DNA of 64,000 bases from an uncultured Dehalococcoidia bacterium (GCA_951812535.1 CATOSK010000001.1:124001-188000), one strand, 5' to 3'; shown: positions 8,067 through 17,442, counted from the first letter of the stretch. Program-made: numbers and translations. Notes: a model not told the origin generated them from the sequence alone.

Positions 8067-9332
8067 TTACAGGTTGGGCAGCAGTTCTCCCGACCGGGTC
8101 ACCTCGTCCCACAGATTCTCCCGGTTGGCCCGCTTGTCCCTGGTTTCGCCCATCATCTCGGTAGCCCGCTTGTAGAACCATTCGACCTTTTCCATAGCGG
8201 CCCCCAGGCCGATGTTGCAGACCATGACGGTTACGCTGATGGTGTCCGACGTGCGGCCCGGATAAGTGCCCTTGCGGCGTCCGGCCCCGGGGATCCGGTC
8301 CGCGAAGATCGTGTCCATCATCTCGACGATTTCCTCGGTGGTTTCATGGGGAGGGCCGCTGAACAACCCCAGCACGTTCTGGGCGTCGTACATTATTCGC
8401 CCGTCCGAGGGATGGCCGCACTCGACGGAGAGTTCCGCCAGCGCCGAATGCACCACGTTCTGGGCGCGTTCAATCTGGGCCTTGGAAACCGAGAAATGCC
8501 GGTACTTGCTGCTGCCGGGCCGGAATCGGCTCAACATCGAGGCGGATGGTGTATTCTGCGCCGGCACCGAGGATGTGGACACGCCGATGGCCGCCGGCCC
8601 CTTGAGGATGCGGATGACGTCGTTGGCGTCCAGCACCTCGCCGATATACCGGCGGTCGGTTTCCTCGCCCACGCACATGATGTCCATGAACGAGTCCGCG
8701 ATGCGCCGGTTGATCTGGGCATAGTTCACGCCCAGGGGTTCGTTCTTGCGGACGAACTTCTGGTTGTCCACCAGGAACACCGCGTCGGCGTTGGAGTTTT
8801 CCATCACCTTCTTGATGCAGGTCGCCGTGTTGACCACGCTGTCCGGTTCGTCGTACTGGCTCTCGAAGGGAAGGACGAGCATGCAATAGACCGGCTTCTT
8901 GAACTCTTCCTTGAGCAAATCGGCCACCACTCCCACCGATCCCGATCCTGTGCCGCCGGCAGTGGTGGCGCAGACGAGGATGGCGTCGGCCCGGAACACG
9001 TCACCGTGGTCCCGGATCGTCGACGTTATCTTCCTGGCATTGCGGCGCGCCTGCTCGGCCCCGTCCGCGTTGACTTTGCCGGCGCCCCTGCCCCGGAACT
9101 CGTCAGTGGTCCCCATCAGAATGGTGTGATCGTCCGTCTGGGGAATGTGGTTGAGACCGTAGAGGTCCCCTGCACCAAGGTTCATGGCGAAAACGCCGGT
9201 GTTGATGGGGTCGCTTTCCGATCCGGTGAAGATCCGCACATGCCGGTTCTTCCAGACCCACTCTCCCATGGCAGCAAACTCGTCGGCGATATTAGAACCG
9301 CCTTGGCCGGCTCCCACGACTACAAACTTCAT
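8067..9332 (-). CDS. Tubulin/FtsZ-superfamily GTPase, not canonical FtsZ
   Basis: This 421-residue protein starts with VVVGAGQGGSNIADEF (nucleotide loop T1 at 7-14) and carries the tubulin signature GGTGSGS at 126-132. FLVDNQKF and the block GVNYAQINRRIADSFMDI lie where the superfamily has its ribose and T7 regions. It lacks the familiar FtsZ sequence context, the conserved C-terminal peptide of FtsZ and any ftsA or ftsQ neighbour. It is therefore an FtsZ-like paralogue, possibly CetZ/TubZ-like in role. Start ATG has AAGGAG upstream. Polymerisation into filaments is expected from family; the cargo is unknown. Confidence 0.8.
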   Translation of the reverse strand: MKFVVVGAGQGGSNIADEFAAMGEWVWKNRHVRIFTGSESDPINTGVFAMNLGAGDLYGLNHIPQTDDHTILMGTTDEFRGRGAGKVNADGAEQARRNARKITSTIRDHGDVFRADAILVCATTAGGTGSGSVGVVADLLKEEFKKPVYCMLVLPFESQYDEPDSVVNTATCIKKVMENSNADAVFLVDNQKFVRKNEPLGVNYAQINRRIADSFMDIMCVGEETDRRYIGEVLDANDVIRILKGPAAIGVSTSSVPAQNTPSASMLSRFRPGSSKYRHFSVSKAQIERAQNVVHSALAELSVECGHPSDGRIMYDAQNVLGLFSGPPHETTEEIVEMMDTIFADRIPGAGRRKGTYPGRTSDTISVTVMVCNIGLGAAMEKVEWFYKRATEMMGETRDKRANRENLWDEVTRSGELLPNL

Positions 9333-9708
9333 ACCTCACTCCTTGCGCTGCCCGACCCGTGATGTTTGCCCGTTGGTCCCAACCCCACTTGCCGGCAACA
9401 ATAAAATAAAGATGGCTGGAACGAATACTGCTGACTACCTGCTGGGGATTGTACATAACCTTTTGCCCGCATTTGCTAGAGGATTTTTGCCAAGTTTCAC
9501 CGCGTTTGTGAATCGGCCGGCATCTTTTCCGTTCCGGAGCCTTTCCAGCGATAGAGTTGGGAGGGTCAAGGCCGGCCGCTTTCGGTTCCTGGCCTCGTTG
9601 TGCGCTTATCCCCCGTTATAATGTGCCCGCCGCTGCCGGAATTGGCCCCGGCTTTTCCCCTGGTAACTGACACCGCTGAACGAACTCGCACACAAAGGAG
9701 ATTCGGCT
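9333..9708. other. Intergenic region between divergent tubulin-like and DinB-like genes
   Basis: This 376-bp region is more A+T-rich than its surroundings. It holds the tubulin-like gene's ribosome site, a TATAAT box at 9617-9622 reading right, and nothing else I can support. A TACAAT box near 9450 could read left. Confidence 0.4.
9617..9622 (+). promoter_or_regulatory. TATAAT -10 box upstream of the DinB-like gene
   Basis: A perfect TATAAT preceded by CGT lies 87 bp before the start codon. No -35 box sits at 16-18 bp spacing; TTGTGC at 9598 is only 13 bp away. Confidence 0.4.
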
Positions 9709-10233
9709 ATGGCATCTGAAAGTGTGGACCTCAACGGATTCATCATCGCCCTGTGCGAAGCCCCCTACCGTTGGATCCAGCAGGCCCTGGATGAAGTTGA
9801 CGACGACAAGCTTTATTTCCGTCCCGAACAGGACTCCAACCACATCGCCTGGCTGGTCTGGCACCTGTCCCGGTGGCGCGACCGCATCAGCGCCGCCGTG
9901 TTGGACGAGCCCCAGGTATGGACCAGCGGCGGTTGGAACGAGTCTTTCGGCATCGAGCCGGACCGCACTGGGCTGGGGGACACCCCGGAACAGGTAGCCC
10001 AATTCCGCCCGGACCGGGAACTCCTTGCCGGATACGCCGGGGCCGTGCACCAGGCCCTGATCGACCGGGTGGGACGGGCCACCCAGGCCCAGCTCGAGGC
10101 GGACATAGAGTATTCCCCCGGGAACACGCGCCCGGCTTGGCGGGCCCTTGTGAGCGTGGTGGAGGACACCGCCGAACACACCGGGCAGGTCAACTATCTT
10201 CGCGGCATGACCGCCGGATACGGGTGGCGTTAA
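9709..10233 (+). CDS. DinB-like four-helix metalloprotein
   Basis: The 174-residue protein has the DinB/YfiT-like arrangement: HIAWLVWHLSRWRD near residue 45 and a C-terminal helix with EDTAEHTGQVNYLRG, giving the His triad that normally binds a divalent metal. DUF664-type members use such folds for thiol-dependent transfer or hydrolase chemistry, but the substrate is unknown here. AAAGGAG lies about 10 nt before the ATG. It stands alone between a TATAAT box and the DedA gene. Confidence 0.75.
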   Translation: MASESVDLNGFIIALCEAPYRWIQQALDEVDDDKLYFRPEQDSNHIAWLVWHLSRWRDRISAAVLDEPQVWTSGGWNESFGIEPDRTGLGDTPEQVAQFRPDRELLAGYAGAVHQALIDRVGRATQAQLEADIEYSPGNTRPAWRALVSVVEDTAEHTGQVNYLRGMTAGYGWR

Positions 10234-10346
10234 GCTCCGCAGTTGGCCGGTTCTCCGGTGGACGCCTCTCCGGGAACGGGTGGCCTCTTGTCCCGGAGCC
10301 ATGATCCTGGGCCCTCCGGCGCGGCGGTTCTTCCGGTGCTCTGTTG

Positions 10347-10976
10347 ATGTCTTTCCTCGATACGGAAGTCCTCGACTGGCTCATCCGGTACGGGTATGTC
10401 CTCATGTTCCTGGTGATGCTGGTCGAGGGCCCGGCCGTAACCGCCAGCGCCGCCTTGGGGGCCGCCCTCGGCCACTTCAACGTATTTGCAGTGTTTGTCC
10501 TATCCTTCTTCGCCAACTTCCTGCCCGATGTCCTTTACTACGCTCTAGGAAAGTGGGGCGGCCAATGGGTCCTGGACAGGTTCGGGGCGAGGGTCGGAAT
10601 CCGGGAGACCCGGAGGGACCGGGCGGCGGAGATTATCGACCGCCACCTCGGTCTGTGGCTCCTCTTCATAAAGACCATTCCCTTCATCAGCCCTCCGGGA
10701 TTGGCGGTAATGGGAGCGTTGGGCATACCGGTCAAGCGGTTCATCTGGTGGGACGCGGCCCTCGTCGCCTTGACCTCCCTTGTGTTCGTCCTCTTGGGTT
10801 ATTTCGCGGGAAAAGGTTATGCTGTGCTCCAGGCCGCCATAGGCTACGGGCCCTTCCTGCTGGCGGCGATGTTCCTCCTGTTCGTTGCCTGCGCCTACCT
10901 TTACGGAAAGGCCGCCCAGCGCTATTCCAAGAAGGTGCAGCAATGGGGCGGTGACGAATTGGACGTGGGAGACTAA
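10347..10976 (+). CDS. DedA/VTT-family membrane protein
   Basis: About 209 residues with the VTT layout: LIRYGYVLMFLVMLVEGPAV at the N-terminus, re-entrant-like glycine-rich segments (GAALGHFN, NFLPDVLYYALGKWGG), the block FIKTIPFISPPGLAVMGALG and two C-terminal membrane helices. DedA proteins are thought to move undecaprenyl phosphate or phospholipids across the inner membrane. I start at ATG 10347 rather than the adjacent TTG. The gene precedes a glycosyltransferase by 96 bp, in keeping with an envelope role. Confidence 0.85.
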   Translation: MSFLDTEVLDWLIRYGYVLMFLVMLVEGPAVTASAALGAALGHFNVFAVFVLSFFANFLPDVLYYALGKWGGQWVLDRFGARVGIRETRRDRAAEIIDRHLGLWLLFIKTIPFISPPGLAVMGALGIPVKRFIWWDAALVALTSLVFVLLGYFAGKGYAVLQAAIGYGPFLLAAMFLLFVACAYLYGKAAQRYSKKVQQWGGDELDVGD

Positions 10977-11072
10977 AATTCAAGTGTGGGGCCCATCCAG
11001 CCCCGATGCTGACAATGAACGTGCAGATGATGAAGTTCCCCCCAACGGGATGTGCCAAGGAGGGAAGCAGTT

Positions 11073-12272
11073 GTGAGAATCCTCGTTGCCAGTGATACCT
11101 ATCCACCCCAGTTGAACGGCGCTGCCGTCGCCGCCCAGCGTCTCGTCCGCGGCCTGGCCGGGCGCGGTCACCGGGTCGAGGTGGTAGCCCCCAACATGGC
11201 CTTCCGGGACGAGGCCCTGCCGGAGCCTCAGGCCCCCGGCGTTACCGTCCGCCGCATTAAGTCCTTCCCCGCCCGGCCGGTCCATCCCCAATTCCGGGTC
11301 ACCTCCTGGGTCGGGATCAATGCCAAGCTGCGCCGGATATTCGCTGATTTCCAGCCCGACGTCGTCCACTTGCAGACCCACTTCGTCCTGGGGAAGGCCT
11401 CCCTCCGGCGGGCCTGGAAACAAGGCACACCCGTGGTGGGGACCAATCATTTCCTACCCGAGAACCTCGTCGAATACTTCCCCAGGGCGCTGTTCCCGGT
11501 CGTTACCTCCGCCATGTGGGTCCACTGGATGCGGGTGTACAACCGCCTCGACTGCGTCGTGGCCCCTTCCCGCAGTTGCCTGGAAGTCCTGCAGCACGTG
11601 GGAATGACCGCCCCGGCCCGCGTCATCTCCAACGGAATAGACCTCGACCGTTTCTCTCCGGCGTCCCCTCCCGGCTGGTTGTACGGCAAATACGGCATCC
11701 GCCCCGACGTGCCGGTCCTTCTGACCGTGGGCCGGCTGGAAAAAGACAAGCGCGTAGATATGGTGATCCGCGCCGCCGCCCTTGCGGCCCGGAGTGAGGA
11801 GCTCCAGTTGGTGGTTGTCGGGAAAGGGCGCGACGAGGCCGAGTTCCGCGAGCTGGGCAAGAAGGTGGCGCCCCCGGGCAGCCTGGTCTTCACCGGGTTC
11901 GTTCCCGATGAAGACCTTCCCCTCCTGTATAACGTGGCCCACGTATACATCGGGGCCGGAGCCGCCGAGCTGCAGGGCATTGCCGTCATGGAGGCGATGG
12001 CTTCCGGCCTCCCTGTCCTCGCCGCCGATTCCGTCGCCCTGCCTGAGTTGATGGAACACGGCGGCAACGGGTTCCTCTTCCAGCCCACCGACGAGGACCT
12101 GTCCGCCCGCATCCTGGAAATTTTCAGCCTGCGGCGCCGCTGGGAGGAAATGGGTGACCGCAGCCTGGCCCTCGTCCAGCCCCACCGCATGACCACCGTC
12201 CTGGAACAGGTCGAGGGCCTGTACCGGGAACTGCTGGCCTCCCGGAACAACCGGCTGGCCCGCCAGTCCTGA
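11073..12272 (+). CDS. Glycosyltransferase family 4
   Basis: GTG at 11073 is the start because AAGGAGGG lies 8 nt upstream and the Rossmann opening ILVASDTYPPQLNGAAVAAQ begins two residues in. The 399-residue GT-B enzyme has VGRLEKDKRVDMVIRAAA in the linker to the donor domain, then AAELQGIAVMEAMASGLPVL with the conserved Glu and ADSVALPELMEHGGNGFLF. The family transfers sugars from nucleotide-sugar donors with retention, often onto membrane lipids. With the DedA gene upstream, glycolipid or cell-surface synthesis is likely. The acceptor cannot be read from sequence. Confidence 0.88.
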   Translation: MRILVASDTYPPQLNGAAVAAQRLVRGLAGRGHRVEVVAPNMAFRDEALPEPQAPGVTVRRIKSFPARPVHPQFRVTSWVGINAKLRRIFADFQPDVVHLQTHFVLGKASLRRAWKQGTPVVGTNHFLPENLVEYFPRALFPVVTSAMWVHWMRVYNRLDCVVAPSRSCLEVLQHVGMTAPARVISNGIDLDRFSPASPPGWLYGKYGIRPDVPVLLTVGRLEKDKRVDMVIRAAALAARSEELQLVVVGKGRDEAEFRELGKKVAPPGSLVFTGFVPDEDLPLLYNVAHVYIGAGAAELQGIAVMEAMASGLPVLAADSVALPELMEHGGNGFLFQPTDEDLSARILEIFSLRRRWEEMGDRSLALVQPHRMTTVLEQVEGLYRELLASRNNRLARQS

Positions 12273-12345
12273 CCGGCCCCACCCTGCTCCTGATACCAAC
12301 CGGCCCGACCCCGGGTTCACATCCAGTCCCTTGGAGAATAACGCT

Positions 12346-14427
12346 TTGACCGAACTTCAGCCGCCCGTCGCCCCCCAGCGCCACCACGAGTTCGAGCTTT
12401 TCAACGACGCCCGCACCGATCCCTGGTTCTGGCTCCGGTTTATCGAAGACGCCGAGACCATGGCCTACCTGGAAGCCGAGAACGCCTACACCGACGCGGT
12501 CATGGCTCCTACCGAGGAGCTCCAGGAAAAGTTGTACCGCGAGATGCGGGGCCGCATACGGGAGGACGATTCCACCGTCCCTGAAAAGGACGGCGATTAC
12601 TTCTACTACATCCGATTCGAGGAGGGCGGCCAGTACCCTGTCTATTGCCGCCGCCTGCGTAATTCCGGGTCGGTTGACCGGGAGGGCGATGATCCCGAGG
12701 GAGGAGAGGAAGTCCTGCTCGACGCCAACGAACTCGCCAAGGACCAGGACTACCTGCGGGTGGGCGTCTTCGACACCAGCCCCGACCACAAGCTCCTGGC
12801 ATACTCCCTCGATACCGAGGGCTCCGAGGTCTACACCATCCGCATCATGGACCTGGCGACCCGGGAGCACCTGGACGAACCCATCCCCAACACCTACTAC
12901 TCCCTGGAGTGGGCCAACGACAACCTGTCTTTCTTCTACTCCGTTTTGGACGAGCACCACCGCCCGGTCCGGGTATTCCGCCACCGCCTCGGCGAGGACC
13001 CATCCCGGGACCGGCTGGTCTACGAGGAGCACGACGAGCGTTTCTTCGTTGGTATCGCCAAGTCCCTCAGCCGCCGCTTCATCTACGTCGTCGCCGGGGG
13101 CAACAATATGTCGGAATGGCGGTTCATGGATGCCGGCGACCCGGACTCCCCGCTGACGTTGATCGAACCTCGCAGCGAGGACTTCGAGTACGACGTGGAG
13201 GACCACGGCGACCGCTTCCTCATCCGCCATAACGGGGGCGGCGCGAAAGACTTCATGGTCTCCGAAGCCCCCATCGCGTCCCCCGGGTGGGACTCCTGGA
13301 CGCCGGTGGTGGAACACCAGCCCGGCCGCCCCATCCTCGGGCTCCACTGCTTCCAGGACTACCTGGTCATGGAATTCCGGGAAGCCGGCCTGCCCCAGGT
13401 CTCCGTCACCCGCTTCTCCACCGGCGATTCCCACCGCATTGCCCTGGACGACGCGGTCTATGGCATTAGCGCAAGGAGCGGCCGGGAGTGGGACACCTCC
13501 ACGGTCCGCTACTCCTACTCCTCCATGACCACGCCCCCCACCGTCTACGACTACGACATGGACACCCGGGATCGGGAGTTTCGCAAGCAGATCGAGGTCC
13601 TGGGCGGCTTCGAGTCCGCCGACTACTCAACCGAGCGCCTGCTGGCCCCGGCCCGGGACGGCGCCCTCGTCCCCATCTCCCTGGTGTACCGGAATGACAC
13701 CCCCCTGGACGGCTCGGCCCCCCTGTACCTATACGGGTACGGCTCCTATGGGATCATCCTGGACGCCGAGTTCGGCTCGGCCCGCCTCAGCCTAGTCGAC
13801 CGGGGGTTCATCTTCGCCATCGCGCACATCCGCGGCGGCATGGAGATGGGCTGGGACTGGTACGAGAGCGGGAAGCTCCTCAACAAGCGGAACACCTTCA
13901 ACGACTTCATCGACTGCGCCGACCACCTGGTGTCCCGGGGCTACGCCGCCCCCGGAAACATTGCCGCCGCCGGTGGCAGCGCCGGCGGGATGCTCATGGG
14001 CGCAGTGGTCAACCAGCGGCCCGACCTTTTCCGGGCCGTGGCCGCCCACGTTCCCTTCGTGGACGTCCTCAACACCATGCTGGACGACTCCCTGCCCCTC
14101 ACCACCATGGAATACAACGAGTGGGGCAACCCCAACGACGCCATCTACTACGACTACATCAAGTCCTACTCTCCCTACGACAACGTCACCGCCCAGGACT
14201 ATCCCAACCTGCTCATCACCGGCGGGATCAACGATCCACGGGTCACCTATTGGGAACCCGCCAAGTGGGCCGCCCGCCTGCGCGCCGCCAAGACCGACGA
14301 CAACCTGCTGCTTCTGAAAATCCACATGGACTCGGGGCACGCCGGCGCCTCCGGCCGGTTCGACCGCCTCAAGGAGGTCGCCCTGGAATACGCCTTCGTA
14401 CTCCACTGCTTCGGCATATCGGAGTGA
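12346..14427 (+). CDS. ptrB: Oligopeptidase B (S9A prolyl-oligopeptidase family)
   Basis: TTG at 12346 is chosen because GGAG lies 9 nt upstream; an earlier in-frame TTG at 12331 has none. The 693-residue cytosolic serine peptidase has a beta-propeller (about 70-400) and a C-terminal hydrolase domain. Catalytic Ser is residue 545 in GGSAGG, Asp 630 in GGINDPRV and His 665 in DSGHAGASGRFD. VPFVDVLNTMLDDSLPLTT and EYNEWGNP are hallmarks of oligopeptidase B, which cuts small peptides after Arg or Lys. It stands alone and converges on an amidohydrolase gene. Confidence 0.92.
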   Translation: MTELQPPVAPQRHHEFELFNDARTDPWFWLRFIEDAETMAYLEAENAYTDAVMAPTEELQEKLYREMRGRIREDDSTVPEKDGDYFYYIRFEEGGQYPVYCRRLRNSGSVDREGDDPEGGEEVLLDANELAKDQDYLRVGVFDTSPDHKLLAYSLDTEGSEVYTIRIMDLATREHLDEPIPNTYYSLEWANDNLSFFYSVLDEHHRPVRVFRHRLGEDPSRDRLVYEEHDERFFVGIAKSLSRRFIYVVAGGNNMSEWRFMDAGDPDSPLTLIEPRSEDFEYDVEDHGDRFLIRHNGGGAKDFMVSEAPIASPGWDSWTPVVEHQPGRPILGLHCFQDYLVMEFREAGLPQVSVTRFSTGDSHRIALDDAVYGISARSGREWDTSTVRYSYSSMTTPPTVYDYDMDTRDREFRKQIEVLGGFESADYSTERLLAPARDGALVPISLVYRNDTPLDGSAPLYLYGYGSYGIILDAEFGSARLSLVDRGFIFAIAHIRGGMEMGWDWYESGKLLNKRNTFNDFIDCADHLVSRGYAAPGNIAAAGGSAGGMLMGAVVNQRPDLFRAVAAHVPFVDVLNTMLDDSLPLTTMEYNEWGNPNDAIYYDYIKSYSPYDNVTAQDYPNLLITGGINDPRVTYWEPAKWAARLRAAKTDDNLLLLKIHMDSGHAGASGRFDRLKEVALEYAFVLHCFGISE

Positions 14428-14428
14428 G

Positions 14429-14487
14429 GCAGGATCGGGTCAGACCCTATTACCGGGCGCAGGATAGAGACCGCCGGACGATCCTGC
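14429..14487. repeat. Inverted repeat between convergent ptrB and amidohydrolase genes
   Basis: GCAGGATCG (14429-14437) is repeated in inverse at 14479-14487 with 41 bp between. It may help end transcription from both sides; no T-run is present. Confidence 0.3.
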
Positions 14488-14505
14488 TGGGGGTCAAACG
14501 GCGCC

Positions 14506-15306
14506 CTACAACCCGATAAGCTCCCGCGCCGTCTCCCCCAGGATCCGCTCCGTGTTGTAGTCGGAAAGGCCCAGCTCGGCGATGTAGTCCGACCCGTCCG
14601 CTTGCCCGGCAAGTGGATAGTCCGTGCCGAAGCAGACCTTGTCCGGCCCGTGCTTGTTGATAATCGCCGCCAGCGTCGGCGCCGCCACCTCCCGCAGCGT
14701 CGGCGGCCACGTCGTGTCGATCAGCACGTTCTCCCTGCCGATCAGCTCCCGCTCCGCCTCGTCCAGCATATAGAACCCTCCCAGGTGGAGGGCGATCACC
14801 TTCAGCCTGGGGAACTGCCGAACCACGTTCATCACCCGCTCCGGCGGGGAAAAGACCGTCTCGCCCTCGCCGGTGTGGGGCAGCCGGCCGGAGTGGATCT
14901 CCAGCACCATGTCGTCCCCCATCTCCTCGTACACTTCCAGCATACGCGGGTCGTCGGGATAGAAGCTGTTCATCATCGGGTGCAGCTTGATTCCCTTGAT
15001 CCCGTTCTCCCGCAGACGCCGCACCTCCCCGGCCTTGTCCTCAGCGTCCGGGTGCATTGCGCCGAAGGGTACCAGCATGTCGTCCTGGATCGAGATCAGC
15101 CAGTCGTTGGCCCGCGTCACCTGGTCCGCCCGGTCCACCACGCCGAGCACCACCGACTTGTCCACGCCGGATTCCCGCATGTGGGCTTTCAGGCTGTCCA
15201 CGGTGTTCAGCCCGATGGCGTCGATCCCGAGCTGTTCCACCAGCCGGTCCAGGACTACGTCCGCGATACGGTCCGGCCAGACGTGGGTATGAACGTCGAT
15301 ACGCAT
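14506..15306 (-). CDS. Amidohydrolase-2 family metal-dependent hydrolase
   Basis: The 266-residue protein opens with MRIDVHTHVWPD (HxH metal ligands), then GIKGIKLHPMM, LEIHSGR, VIALHLGG and CFGTDYPLAG with the catalytic Asp. This is the ACMSD/amidohydrolase-2 TIM barrel, whose members decarboxylate or hydrolyse small organic acids. It is somewhat shorter than most (around 300) but has all motifs. GGAGG lies 8 nt before the ATG. The substrate is unknown; no pathway partners adjoin it. Confidence 0.85.
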   Translation of the reverse strand: MRIDVHTHVWPDRIADVVLDRLVEQLGIDAIGLNTVDSLKAHMRESGVDKSVVLGVVDRADQVTRANDWLISIQDDMLVPFGAMHPDAEDKAGEVRRLRENGIKGIKLHPMMNSFYPDDPRMLEVYEEMGDDMVLEIHSGRLPHTGEGETVFSPPERVMNVVRQFPRLKVIALHLGGFYMLDEAERELIGRENVLIDTTWPPTLREVAAPTLAAIINKHGPDKVCFGTDYPLAGQADGSDYIAELGLSDYNTERILGETARELIGL

Positions 15307-15471
15307 GAGGAAACCTCCAGGAAATCATGACGAGGTTCAACTTAAAGAGGCGTCGGGTGGTTGACCTGTGGAGAGACCGGGATTACCCTGTCCCGGCTGT
15401 CGAAAACCGCCGCACCACCACGCTTGGGACGTAATTTTTACAAACTGCCGGTAAATGGAAAAGAAAACGCT

Positions 15472-15501
15472 TTGACGTGGAGACGGTTGGTCTGGTATAG
15501 C
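15472..15501 (+). promoter_or_regulatory. Sigma70-type promoter of the DUF5679 gene
   Basis: TTGACG (15472-15477), an 18-bp spacer and TATAGC (15496-15501), about 40 bp ahead of the start codon. Two purine-rich GGAGTG segments follow (about 15505 and 15527). Confidence 0.6.
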
Positions 15502-15540
15502 TAAAGGAGTGAGCTAAACCTAGGAAGGAGTGAAGTGATT

Positions 15541-15687
15541 ATGGAAGCTTACTGTGTCAAGTGCAAGAGCAAGACGGAGATCCAGAACCCCCAGTCCATC
15601 ACCATGAAAAATGGCCGGCCCGCGACCCAGGGCACCTGCCCGGTCTGCAGCACCAAGGTCTTCCGCATCGGCGCCGCCGCTAGCTAG
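15541..15687 (+). CDS. DUF5679 zinc-ribbon mini-protein
   Basis: This 48-residue gene is easy to overlook. It reads MEAYCVKCKSKTEI, then the central block QSITMKNGRPATQGTC, then CPVCSTKVFRIG. The CxxC...CPVC pairs should bind one zinc. The length and the MKNGRPA core match DUF5679, a conserved mini-protein common in Chloroflexota with no known function. AAGGAG lies 10 nt before the ATG and a strong promoter at 15472-15501 precedes it, pointing to substantial expression. A long-loop hairpin follows the stop. Confidence 0.85.
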   Translation: MEAYCVKCKSKTEIQNPQSITMKNGRPATQGTCPVCSTKVFRIGAAAS

Positions 15688-15691
15688 AGTT

Positions 15692-15730
15692 GCGCCGCCG
15701 CCAAAGCCGGGCCACGGGCATCGGCGGCGC
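15692..15730 (+). terminator. Hairpin after the DUF5679 gene
   Basis: GCGCCGCCG (15692-15700) pairs with CGGCGGCGC (15722-15730) around a 21-nt loop, immediately after the stop codon. No T-run follows, so a Rho-independent role is uncertain. Confidence 0.35.
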
Positions 15731-16011
15731 GCCACAACTGAAGCCCCGCATTCTCCGCTCCGCCCGGTCGCGGTGATCGGATGCGGCGCATGGTCCCGTC
15801 AACTCCCCCAAACGGTCGGGTTAATCCCCGTCTATCTCCGGGGGACCAGTCCGCCATGGCGGGAGCGTCTGCGCTGCCAACTCCCCCCAGCCGGACTTAT
15901 CGGGGAAGCCGCGCCATTCTTGACGCCAACTTCAATCCCCCCATAGACTAGCCGTTGGGCCTGCCGCGGCCTCGCGCCGCCGGCGTTCTCATCCTGGCCC
16001 CGGGGATGGAG
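15731..16011. other. Leader region before serC
   Basis: About 280 bp with no supported gene or clear promoter. The frame of serC stays open to 15955, but that extension matches nothing in the family. Confidence 0.35.
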
Positions 16012-17097
16012 ATGACTGACCGCGTTTACAACTTCGCCGCCGGACCCGCCGTCCTGCCTATTCCCGTTCTGGAGGAGGCCCAGCGGGACCTCCTGTCCCT
16101 TCCCGGGGTTGGCATCTCCGTGCTGGAGATGAGCCACCGCTCCCCGGCCATCGAGGACATGATGCGGGCCGCCGAGGCGGACATCCGCACCCTGGCCGGA
16201 ATTCCGGACAACTACCGCATCCTCTTCCTCCAGGGCGGGGCATCCCTCCAGTTTTCCATGGTCCCAATGAACCTGCTGGGACCGGGCCAGTCCGCCGGCC
16301 ACATCGTCACCGGCCATTTCGCCCGGATGGCCCTGCAGGAAGCCCGCTCCGTGGGCAACATCAACCTCGCCGGTTCCACCGAGGACGATGGATTCAACCG
16401 GATCCCCGGCCAGTCGGAGCTTGAGTTGGACCCGGACGCGGCCTACCTCCACTTCACCACCAACAACACCATCTTCGGCACCGAGTGGCAGGAAGAACCC
16501 GACTCCGGCGATGTCCCCCTGGTGGCCGACGCCTCCTCCAACATCTTCAGCAAGCCCATCGACATCAACCGGTATGGCCTGGTCTACGCCGGCGCCCAGA
16601 AGAACCTGGGAGCCGCCGGCGTCACCCTGGTTATCATCCGCGACGACCTTCTGGAACGTTCTCCCGACACCCTTCCGGCCATGCTCAATTACCAGACCCA
16701 CGCGAAGGGCAACTCCGCCTACAACACCCCGCCCGTCTTCGCAGTCTACATCCTCGGCCTGGTCGTCAAGTGGCTCATCGCCCAGGGAGGACTCGAGGCT
16801 GCCCAGCGTCGCAACCGGGAGAAGGCCGGCCTCCTCTACGATGCCATCGACTCCTCCGAGTACTTTCGCGGCCACGCCCTCCCCGGGCACCGCTCCGCCA
16901 TGAACGTCACCTTCCGGCTGCCGGACGAGGACGCCGAGCAGCGGTTCGTCGATGAAGCTGCCGCCCAGGGCCTGGCCGAGTTGAAGGGACACCGCTCCGT
17001 CGGCGGGATCCGCGCCTCCATCTACAACGCCTTCCCCGTCGAGGGGGTGGAAGTCCTCGCGTCCTTCATGAAGGAGTTTGAGCGGACCAACGGCTGA
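16012..17097 (+). CDS. serC: Phosphoserine aminotransferase
   Basis: SerC (361 residues, as in E. coli) converts 3-phosphohydroxypyruvate to phosphoserine and also acts in pyridoxal phosphate synthesis. The start at 16012 gives the family opening RVYNFAAGPAVLP. VLEMSHRSPAIEDM, FLQGGASLQFSMVPMNLL, NNTIFGTEW and the PLP lysine K197 in YAGAQKNLGAAG are present, as is the C-terminal GGIRASIYNAFP. An ATG two codons upstream (16006) is equally possible. No serA or serB is in the window, and it is followed by a 627-bp gap. Confidence 0.95.
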   Translation: MTDRVYNFAAGPAVLPIPVLEEAQRDLLSLPGVGISVLEMSHRSPAIEDMMRAAEADIRTLAGIPDNYRILFLQGGASLQFSMVPMNLLGPGQSAGHIVTGHFARMALQEARSVGNINLAGSTEDDGFNRIPGQSELELDPDAAYLHFTTNNTIFGTEWQEEPDSGDVPLVADASSNIFSKPIDINRYGLVYAGAQKNLGAAGVTLVIIRDDLLERSPDTLPAMLNYQTHAKGNSAYNTPPVFAVYILGLVVKWLIAQGGLEAAQRRNREKAGLLYDAIDSSEYFRGHALPGHRSAMNVTFRLPDEDAEQRFVDEAAAQGLAELKGHRSVGGIRASIYNAFPVEGVEVLASFMKEFERTNG

Positions 17098-17442
17098 AGG
17101 ACAGGCCGCTCCTTTCGTTGACCAAAAGACCCCCTGAACAAGTCCCTTCCCCACGAAGACGGGGGCGGGAATCCCGACCCCCTTCGTCCGCTCTCAACAG
17201 TATCGTGTTGAACGTTCACTGGTAGTTTGACCAGACTGGCACTCGTGCTATTGCCCTGTCCCGCTGACACTTCACCGTTGACACCCGCGTGTTCCCTCTA
17301 TAACGTTGGTATCCCATGGACCAGCGCTTTCCGCCCGTGAAACCCTTCTGCCGTTCTTTGCCGGCCTGTCGGCGATTAGCTTTCCCAACCCTGCCTCGGC
17401 TCCCCGGCAGGACCCTCCGCGCCAGCGGGAGAGCGTGGAAAT

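Noticed and set aside
12124-13434. Minus-strand open frame opposite oligopeptidase B
   Set aside because: No family resemblance or ribosome site; produced by codon bias of the real gene.
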